Positions 56,548-64,000 of a stretch of 64,000 nt of DNA are shown here, piece by piece. The notes below the pieces were generated by a model. It was given only the letters and a program-made list of their open reading frames with translations, made no database searches and was not told the origin of the DNA. Positions within the stretch are counted from its first letter, which is position 1. Every line of letters begins with the position of its first letter. A program made the position numbers and the translations under genes. Origin of the DNA: Typhlomys cinereus (taxonomy: Eukaryota > Chordata > Mammalia > Rodentia > Platacanthomyidae); assembly GCA_023101885.1 (NCBI GenBank), contig JALPQD010000631.1, positions 568,001-632,000 of the forward strand, given 5' to 3'.

Positions 56548-57908
56548 AAAGAAGAAAGAGAGGGAAGGAGGGAGGGAGGGAAGGAGGGAGGGAGGGGAGG
56601 GAGGGAGGGAAGGGAAGGTAGGAAGGGATGAAGGAAGGAAGAGAGGGAGGGAAGGAGGGGAGGGAGGAAGGGGGGAGGGAGGGAGGGAAGGAGGGAGGAG
56701 GAAAGAAGAGGGAAGGAAGGAAGGAAAGGAGGGGGGGAGGGAGGGGGAGGGAGGAAGGAAGGAAAGAAGGAAGGAAGGAGGAGGGGGGAGGGAGGGAGGG
56801 GATGGAGGGAAGGAGGAGGAAGGGAGGAAGAAAGGAAGGGGAGGAGGAGGGGAAGGAGGAAGAGGAAGGGAGGGAAGGGAGGCTGGAAGAGGAGAAGGAA
56901 GGAGGAGGAGAAGAGAAGGAGGGAAGGAAGGAAGGAAGGAGGGAGGGGGAGGGAGGAGGGAGGGGGAGGGAGGGAGGGGAGGGAAAGAAGGAAGGAAGAA
57001 GAGGGAGGGGGGAGGGAGGGAGGGAAGGGAGGGAAGGAAGGAAGGAGGGAGAGAAGGGAGAAGGAAGGAGGGAGGAAGGGAGGGAGGGAAAGAAAGGAGG
57101 GAGAGAAGGGAAGGAAGGGAGGAAAAGGAGGGAAGGAAGGAAGGGAGGGAGGAAAGAAGGAGGAAGGAAGGAGGAAGGAAGGAAGGGAGGGAGGAAGGGA
57201 GGGAGGAAGGAAGGAAAGAAGGAAGGAAGGAAGGAAGGAAGGAGGAGGGAGGGCGGAGGGAGGGAGGGAGGAAGGGGGGAGGGAGGGAAGGGAGGAAAAG
57301 GAGGAAGGAAGGGAGGGGGAAAGAAGGAGGGAAGGAGGGAAGGAAGGAAGGAAGGAAGGGAGGGAGGAAGGGAGGGGGAGGAAGGGAGGGAGGGAGGGAG
57401 GGAGGGAGGAAGGAAAGAAGGAAGGAAGGAAGAAGGGAGGGAGGGAGGGAGAGAGGGAGGGAGGGAGGGAGGGAGGGAAGGGGGGAAGAAGAAGGAGGGA
57501 GGGAGGGAGGGAGGGAGGGAGGGAGGGGAGGGAGGGAGGAAGGGAGGGAAGGGAGGGAAGGAGGAGGAAGGAGGAAGAAAGGAAGGAGGGAGAGAAGGAG
57601 AGAAGGAAGGGAGGTGAGGGAAGGGAGGGAAGGGAGGAAAAGGAGGGAAGGAAGGAAGGGAGGGAGGAAAGAAGGAGGGAAGGAAGGAAAGAAGGGAGGG
57701 AGGGAGGGAGGGAGGAGGAAGGAAAGAAGAAGGAAGGAAGGAGGGAGGGAGGGGGGAGGGAGGGAGGGAGGGAGGGAAGGGAGGGAAGGGAGGGAAGGAA
57801 GGGAGGGAAGGGAGGGAAGGAAGGAAGGAGGGAGAGAAGGAGAGAAGGAAGGAAGGGAGGGAGGGAGGGAGGGAGGGAGGGAGGAGGGAGGGAGGGAGGG
57901 AGGGAGGG
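56548..57908. repeat. 1.36-kb near-pure purine tract (GGGA/GGAA)n
   Basis: The plus strand holds only seven pyrimidines in 1361 bases (at 56619, 56629, 56803, 56883, 56884, 57254 and 57615), leaving uninterrupted purine runs of about 369, 360 and 293 bases. Units are mixtures of GGGA, GGAA and GGAGG. Open frames of 506 codons on plus and 463 on minus follow from composition, because a T-free strand cannot contain a stop codon, and neither can its all-pyrimidine complement. Such tracts can form triplex and G-quadruplex structures. Confidence 0.97.
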
Positions 57909-57911
57909 TGG

Positions 57912-58078
57912 TTTAAACTTCTAGCCCAGCCCAACACCAGCTAAACACAAGAATAGTGGAACAGAACTGCCCAGCCACAGAGATCAACTCAGAATCTGAA
58001 GAAAGAATAAATTGTTGGCACTTTAAACCACTAGGTTTGAAGTGGTTTCCTGCACCACAATAGTTAATAAAAATAGTC
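57912..58078 (+). repeat. MLT-like LTR 3' end
   Basis: GAAGAAAGAATAAATTGTTGG, CACTTTAAACCACTAGGTTTG and GCACCACAATAGTTAATAAA fit the 3' end of an old MaLR-type LTR directly after the purine tract. Confidence 0.45.
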
Positions 58079-58660
58079 CAACAATTAATATATTGTGAAA
58101 AACATGTGTGCGTGCATTATTTCCCAAGAATGTGATCACAGTGACATAGTAGCAAATCATATACAAACCGAGCAGAACGCAGTACACAGCCATTTCACCA
58201 GAATGCGCATTCATTTGCAAGGGTTTTGTTGTGCTTTGTTCTCAGCTAAATGCTCTCATTTAATTCATCAGTAGCCAAAGAACAGCTCACACTACTTTTC
58301 TTCTTTCCCAATTAGCATGCCAAGATTTCCCTCTTGGTAAAGAGACTGTGATATGCAAAGTCACTGCGCCACTGTCTTGAATAACAGTCCAAAGTCTTTT
58401 GACATCAGTGAGAAAATTCCTATAGAATGGAAGGACTTAATGCTGATTGGGAAGTGTGAAATTCCAGGGTATTAACCCTTTGAAAGATGCTGTCTTGTTC
58501 ACTTTTACTTTGGGTGGGTCAAAAGGACCATTATGCATCAGACTCTATTGTCTACGTTACAGAAATGATAATAGGAATTGGATCCTTTAAGATCTCAAAT
58601 AGGTTCTGTTTTTAACAGACAGGTTTTTAAATTAATTTATTGTGTGTGTATGCATATATT
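58079..58660. other. Unassigned intronic sequence
   Basis: Nothing recognised. Confidence 0.4.
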
Positions 58661-58664
58661 AAAA

Positions 58665-58743
58665 AGAGTTTCAGAAAGAGACCCTGTCTCAAAAACAAGG
58701 TGGAGCACAATAGAGAAAAGTCACCTGATATCAAGCTCTGGAA

Positions 58744-58788
<45 letters not shown>

Positions 58789-58790
58789 GC
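58665..58790 (+). repeat. Right half of dimeric SINE with (CA)n
   Basis: GAGACCCTGTCTCAAAAACAAGG, GTGGAGCACAATAGAG and a (CA)n run at 58747-58788. Confidence 0.6.
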
Positions 58791-59507
58791 CCATCAAAGG
58801 AGGCCTCATAATTTAGTAGAAAAATCTCAACACATAGCTGTCAGCCAGGCCTTGATGTTTATCTTTGGAAATGTTTTTTAAACAGAAAGTCATGCCCAGA
58901 TGGTCACATTTCTAACACACCAGAAGACCCTGGTTTTGCTCACTTAACCAATCTGTTTAGAAAGTTGCTACAAGTAGGCAAAAGAAGAGACCAGCTCAGA
59001 TGGGTAAATGCAGACGATTTGTTTTCCTGGTCCATCTTTATCACTGCCTAACCTTCCTGTCATGGATGAAATGAAGGCCTGTGAGGACAGAAAAAGAAAA
59101 TGAGCAGAATTACATTTCACCTTGAAGTCACCCAGACAAGAGCAGGTGACACGAAAAGCCAACAACACGCACTGCTGTCTTTAACTGTCCGACAACCCAC
59201 TCCCACGGCACTTACCAGCTCCCAATGCTGAACTCACATGCGTCTGCACAAGACAGCTGAGCGTGGGGAGGAGACGAGGAGGTGTTATTGTGAACTCTGA
59301 GTCCTGGGTTCAATTCCAGCACAAGCACTCACTAAATATTTTACCTCGGGGACAATACTTAAAACTTCCCAATCTGAATTTCTTCATTCTTAATATACAG
59401 AGCGCTGATTGTAGCTACCTCAACAGGGCTAAAGGAAGATTACTTATAAGTCCATGTGAGAATAAAAATGTCATTTAGGAGTGAGGCTGTATTTCAGTTT
59501 TAACAGG
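58791..59507. other. Unassigned intronic sequence
   Basis: Nothing recognised. Confidence 0.4.
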
Positions 59508-59812
59508 CTGGGTTTTGAATGTCTGTTTAATACTGTATTAAACATTTGGTCCCCAAGCCGGCACTATTCAGAGACAGAGTAAGTTTTGAGAGATCCAGCC
59601 TATGAACCCTTCGCCTTTCTCTTGCACTGTCTCATTCATGATGTGAGTTTGCTTTGCCATGACACCTACCACGATATATCACTTGGCCACAGGCAACGGG
59701 ATCAAGTGATGCTAGCCTGCAACCTCTGTACCTGTGAGTCAACCTAAACCTTCTCTCTTTGCGAGTTCATGATCCTGGGTGTTTTATTATAGTAATGGAA
59801 AACTGACTAACA
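59508..59812 (+). repeat. ORR1/MT-like LTR remnant
   Basis: GTTTTGAATGTCTGTTTAATAC, ACATTTGGTCCCCAAGCCGG, GGGTGTTTTATTATAGTAATGG and a terminal ACTGACTAACA match the layout of an ORR1/MT MaLR LTR. Confidence 0.65.
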
Positions 59813-61229
59813 TGTTAGTTGTTCCACTAACATTAGGGGTTATAATGTAAATGATAATTTTTTGCTATTTTCTCCTACAGTTTAGTGCAAATCCCCTCAG
59901 TAAATCACCCAAAACTCATAACAGCACAAGAACAGGTTTACAGCTGAAGAAATATAAGGATTCAGTATGCAAACCCTAATGAGATGATACATGAGGAAAC
60001 TGCACGAATCATTATTAAATATCTGATAAGTCAATCATGTGACCATGATTCCAAAGAATTTAACTCTAGTTTTTGGGAAGTTAATGGAAATCCAGTTCAA
60101 CTAGATGCCTTTCACCTCTATGATTCATTCCCATGAGACATTATGTGGTGAAATCCTTTGAATATCAGTACACGTGGTGTTAACAGGGAATAGTTATTGC
60201 ATGTTTATTATATGTTGGCCATTGGTGACATTTGGTATGAGCTATAAGCTTCACAAGAAGCCATTGAAACACTTCTTGTGTTCTTCATGTAATGTGGAGA
60301 ATGAAAGTGAGACTAAGAGACTAAGCAATCTGCCAAGGTTCTACACATAGGAAGGCATAGGCTAAGATCCCAGTCAACTCCCGATGACCATTCTTTCTAC
60401 CAAGCATGAGATGCCATAGGTCACAAAGCTTTGAGACCATCGAGTGAGCTCCCCAGAGAAGAACGGGAAATGCATTGCATAAGCATTTTTCATTCCCTGT
60501 CTAGACTTTAGGAAACAACCCATAATCCACCAGGAAACAGACAAGAAACATCGCAACTGTGACCCCAACAGCAGGCATGCACCTGAGGATGAAGAAATAG
60601 GAGTTTGAACATTCAACTGGGCTGAGGAGGTCCATGCCAGCTTCAGACACACGTCTGCTGGTTTCAATGATGGATTTGTGTATTGTGTAGAATTGCTATA
60701 TTTTTAGTTATGAAACCATCGTGCTGGTATATTTCCAATTTCAGTACTGAAAAACATGGGGGATAAAAAACAGAAAACCAGTTGGCTTTCAGGGGAACTC
60801 TGAAAACTCTGTCTGAGTTTTAAGCCAACATATAATAAAGAAGCTATTCTCTTCAGGAACATTCAATTTTTAGAACACTAATTCAAGGCAAAACATAAAT
60901 ATGGTGTGTTTCATATACAAAGAATCAAAGGTAGACCCAAAACACGTGCAATTAGGTAAAATTAATCTTTATTAAGAAAATTTAAATTCTGATAACTTAA
61001 TAGCTATTTGCAACTTTGCAAGGTAAATATAAAACTGGGGAAATGGAATTATAAGGAAGATAGTCCCAAACATTTTTGAAAATAAAACAGTTTTAAGCTT
61101 CATCCTCATATTTTTGCTATTCCTGAAGTACTTCCCATCAAATTTAATTTCCTTCCAAATTGAATTTAACATGCTACAGCATGTTCTGGAACAGGTCTTG
61201 GTGTTGCTCACCGAATATTTCCAGTCTCT
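59813..61229. other. Unassigned AT-rich intronic sequence
   Basis: About 1.4 kb with no recognised repeat or exon. Confidence 0.4.
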
Positions 61230-61590
61230 TCCTTCCAGAAGCAGGATAGAGTGTGGCCCCTACTCACTTAAGATGACACATGACCCTTTGACTCACTTGA
61301 TTTCTCTTTCATTGGCTGGCCGGTGAAGAGGAGTGGTAGTAGCAATAAGACTCTCAGGCCAAATCTCACACGCCATGATTCACGATGCACCATGGTTCCT
61401 CACTCCAGTGTCAGACAGCATTCCAGGTACAGCAGCCCCCTCAACCTGCATTCGCAAGCAAGGCCTCTAAAGACTCCATCTCTCGATGATGTAAAAAACC
61501 TCTGTTGCTTTAAAGAACTAAGATCAGGGTATTGTTTTTATTGGCAATTCAACCTACCGCATCCTGGTTGACTAACAGATAAAATTAAAT
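61230..61590 (+). repeat. Possible old LTR remnant
   Basis: CTCTCGATGATGTAAAAAACC, TCAGGGTATTGTTTTTATTGG and CCTGGTTGACTAACAG look like a decayed LTR 3' end. Confidence 0.35.
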
Positions 61591-61600
61591 GCTCGTATGT

Positions 61601-61757
61601 GCAAAAGGATGGTAGTTCAGAAGGTTTGTTCGGCATCCTGGAGGCCCTGGGTTCCGTCACTAGCACAGAATAAATCAGGCACGGTGGCACATGCCTGTAA
61701 TCCCAACACTCGGAGTTAGCAAAAGAGAAGGCAGAGGCCCACGCTAGTAAGAGTTTC
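61601..61757 (+). mobile_element. ID-B1 dimeric SINE
   Basis: GATGGTAGTTCAGAAGGTTTG is an ID head. GGCACGGTGGCACATGCCTG and TAATCCCAACACTCGGAG are B1 text. Confidence 0.75.
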
Positions 61758-62018
61758 TTTTAGAACAGAGAACTCTGGGGGCCATGGTTTGGCCTAAAGG
61801 TTGGAGAGCATCAGACGGAATGAAAGCTTCAAGTAGGAAGAGACACCAGCATAGCCCCAGGCAGCAACATGGTGGGAGTGGGGGATCTCTGCAGAAAGCT
61901 TGGCGCAAAGTTTTGTATCACATGACATAAGTACACACCTGGAGTCAGGCAGATCCTGACGTGGACTGTGCGGGGAGGAGGGGGCGAGGCCTGGCTTCCT
62001 ACCAGGTGCAGCTGCAGG
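61758..62018. other. Unassigned intronic sequence
   Basis: Nothing recognised. Confidence 0.4.
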
Positions 62019-62133
62019 GGCTTGGACCTGCCGATCAGGAAGCAGAGGCAGGAGGATCAGAAGTTTCAAAGTCATCCTTGGCTACACAGCCAGTGAGCGG
62101 CTAGCCTCCATGAGACCCTGTCTAAGAAAGACC
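62019..62133 (+). mobile_element. B1 SINE fragment
   Basis: GGAAGCAGAGGCAGGAGGATC, CCTTGGCTACACAGCCAGTG and GAGACCCTGTCTAAGAAAG are B1 text. Confidence 0.75.
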
Positions 62134-62744
62134 CCTGAGTGGAACCTTAGTAGAGACACATCAAGGAAACCTGAAGAATGCACGCACGCATGACCGCGTC
62201 CACGGACCTCATCACTGTCTCTCCACACTTCTTCATGCGTCTGAAGCTGAGAACACTGTGCTCGCCTCGGCCTCACACAAACACCAATGGAGCTGAGCTG
62301 AGGATGTGTTTGTCTAGAGCGTCGTGCTGCCAAGCACCACTGCTGTCAGCCTCACCTCTCAAATCTGCAAAGCACGGTCTGTTCATACAGCTTATGACAG
62401 AAAAATAAGTGGCAATGCTACTGAGTCCTTACACCTCATCAGAGAGGAGGACCCAGAGGGAAGTTTAACATGCACAGTAAAGGATGCTCCAGGAATGGGG
62501 GTGAGGAGGGGGCACTGGGAGAAAGGGAGGGGAGGAAGGAAGAGGAAAAAAGGGGGAGGGAGCAAGGGGATCCAAGGATGGGTGGAGGGAGGGAGGGGAA
62601 TGGGGTACCTATCAAGTTTGTGTGAGTGGAAAAAAAATACACTATAAAAAAAAAACGAAATCAGTGCTCTTGACTCAGTGACGAGGCACAAGTAAACTGA
62701 TATTCAAGTAACCCATGGGTCAGAGGAGCACTAGAAGCAAAGGA
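62134..62744. other. Unassigned intronic sequence
   Basis: A G/A-rich stretch occupies 62500-62600. Nothing else recognised. Confidence 0.4.
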
Positions 62745-62777
62745 AATGAATGAATGAATGAATGAATGAATGAATGA
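62745..62777. repeat. (GAAT)n microsatellite
   Basis: About eight GAAT units directly before a SINE head. Confidence 0.95.
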
Positions 62778-63110
62778 GGACTTGGAGAGACCGCTCAGGG
62801 ATTGAGATTCTGCCTCACAAGCAAAAGATCCTGAGTTCAGATCCCAGGTCCCATGTAGAAACACCAGGCAGACACAATGGTGGCCTATACTTCTGGCCCT
62901 GGTGGGCAGTGAAAACAGAGTTTTCACTCTGTTTCCCAGAATGAAACAAAAAGGAGGTAGAAGCAATTCAGGATGATTCCTGAAGTCACCCTTGGTCCTC
63001 CACAGGGACACACAGTACCTGACAGACAGACAGACAGACGGACAGACAGACAGACAGACACACACACACACACACACACACACCAAATAAATAAAGCTTT
63101 TTTAAAAAAG
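62778..63110 (+). mobile_element. tRNA-derived SINE, main family (older type)
   Basis: GGACTTGGAGAGACCGCTCAGG, CTGAGTTCAGATCCCAGGTC, TTCTGGCCCTGGTGGGCAG, GGATGATTCCTGAAGTCACC and a tail AAATAAATAAAGC then TTTTTT occur in order. (GACA)n and (CA)n runs lie at 63022-63083. Confidence 0.88.
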
Positions 63111-63145
63111 AGGCCAAAAAACACACAGTGGAGAAAAGACAGCAT

Positions 63146-63170
63146 TTTAAATAAATAAGTAAATAATTAA

Positions 63171-63221
<51 letters not shown>

Positions 63222-63223
63222 AA
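63146..63223. repeat. (AAAT)n microsatellite
   Basis: About 78 bases of AAAT units. Confidence 0.95.
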
Positions 63224-63819
63224 TCAAGAGATTTGTAGAGAGGAAATGCTTAGAAGACCCCAAGGAAAAATGAAAAGAGTAAAAACAAGAGCTTACGCTC
63301 CAGAAAACGGGGTGGAGATGGACTGCAGTGTCAAGTGAGACAGGAGGAATTCAGCCCAGCCATACGCGCTCCCCTCTGCTGAAACCCATCTGGAGGCTTT
63401 GCACCTGCTATTTATGTCTCTTCACGCTGCACGGCTTACGTCCTTGCCAAACAGCTCACTTCCTTCCCCAAGCAGAGGCATTCCAAACAGTGAGGCCCTT
63501 TTGCATGCAACCTGGAAACGGGAATTCAGAAAAGAACTGGGAAGTGGAGCCAAATGCTTGAGACAGAGGAAGACACCTGAGTACAGCCCGGAAGCCTTCG
63601 GACAGCGGTGAGCAGCTGTCTTCAAGAAGCACCTCGGCTCCGCAGCACCCCAGCCAGGTCAGGGCGATGCTCTGTCCTCTCGCTCACAGGACAAGGTGCA
63701 GATGCTGGATGGAACCCTATCCCCAGCCTCGATCCTCTCTGCAAACATCATCCGGCTACTGTTTCCAGCATCCCACCAGAAACAGGACCAGTGGACTTCT
63801 GGAATAGAACACATCCCAA
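63224..63819. other. Unassigned intronic sequence
   Basis: Somewhat GC-richer than average. Overlapping frames on both strands are unrecognised. Confidence 0.4.
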
Positions 63820-64000
63820 GAATGCTGAGCCACAACTGGTACGACACTTGCTGCGTAGGCCTGAGGACCTGACTTCGGATCCTCCGCCGCTATGTTAACA
63901 AAACCCAGTGCGTAACTCTAGCATGGGTCAGGCAGAGACGGGCGTCCCTGGGACTTGCCTGCCAGCCACTTAAACTGGCTGGTGAGGCTCTGTAAGAGAC
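63820..64000 (+). mobile_element. ID/B1-type dimeric SINE, cut by window edge
   Basis: GGTACGACACTTGCTGCGTA, GGCCTGAGGACCTGACTTCGG, CAGAGACGGGCGTCCCTGGGAC and GGTGAGGCTCTGTAAGAGAC follow the B4/RSINE-like order and run off the right edge. Confidence 0.6.

Larger units (their letters stand above)
9188..64000 (-). other. LIMCH1: Partial LIMCH1 intron upstream of the CH exon
   Basis: In gene orientation this intron ends with the pyrimidine tract and CAG acceptor at 9188-9205. No exon encoding the residues that precede the CH exon, and no CpG-rich first exon, was recognised up to 64000, so the intron appears at least 54.8 kb long. That fits a large 5' intron of LIMCH1. An alternative first exon could still be hidden here; see the 24.2-24.4 kb candidate. 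Confidence 0.75.

Noticed and set aside
56396..57937. Open frames of 506 codons (plus) and 463 codons (minus)
   Set aside because: They follow from purine-only composition, which excludes all stop codons. The products would be Gly/Arg/Glu/Lys or Pro/Ser/Phe/Leu polymers.
1..64000. A novel multi-gene system
   Set aside because: Beyond one LIMCH1 exon there is no further coding evidence; the window is intronic and repeat-filled.
1..64000. Assignment to mouse, rat, kangaroo rat or a named jerboa
   Set aside because: The main SINE does not match the SINEs I remember from these genomes; species identity needs a database comparison.

Overview
This window reads as mammalian, specifically rodent, nuclear DNA. 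It carries many tRNA-derived SINEs (a B2-superfamily-like head with AATAAA plus T-run tails), B1 (7SL-type), ID (tRNA-Ala-type), B3-like and ID/B1-dimer (B4/RSINE-like) repeats, ERVL-MaLR-type LTRs and abundant (CA)n/(GA)n microsatellites. The main SINE does not match mouse or rat B2, so the species is probably not a murine. A dipodoid or other non-murine rodent is a guess that the sequence alone does not settle.

One real protein-coding segment is visible: a 71-bp exon on the minus strand (9117-9187) that encodes the start of a calponin-homology domain matching LIMCH1. It has a strong acceptor and a GTAAGT donor. Everything else is best read as LIMCH1 intron: about 9.1 kb downstream of the exon (1-9116) and at least 54.8 kb upstream of it (9188-64000). 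The first exon, the following CH-domain exons and the promoter are not recognised here and presumably lie outside.

Layout. 1-9 kb: an old interspersed repeat split by a short MaLR provirus, then several SINEs, two LTRs, a 17-bp minisatellite and the exon. 9-16 kb: an L1 ORF2 relic ending in a compound GATG/GATA array, then SINEs. 16-33 kb: three LTRs of one family with recognisable 5-bp target duplications, plus old dimeric SINEs. 33-39 kb: a repeat-poor stretch. 39-55 kb: SINEs, a small polyadenylated retrocopy at 44.6 kb, and a young SINE with a perfect 17-bp target duplication at 51.6 kb. 56.5-57.9 kb: a 1.36-kb nearly pure purine tract. 58-64 kb: old LTRs, microsatellites and SINEs.

No bacterial-type operon, CRISPR array, tRNA or rRNA gene was found. 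Most of the long open frames are products of microsatellites, the purine tract or SINE/LTR sequence. I did not find a new multi-gene biological system. The most useful results are the hidden LIMCH1 exon, the apparently young retroelement families with direct insertion evidence, the retrocopy, and the purine tract.
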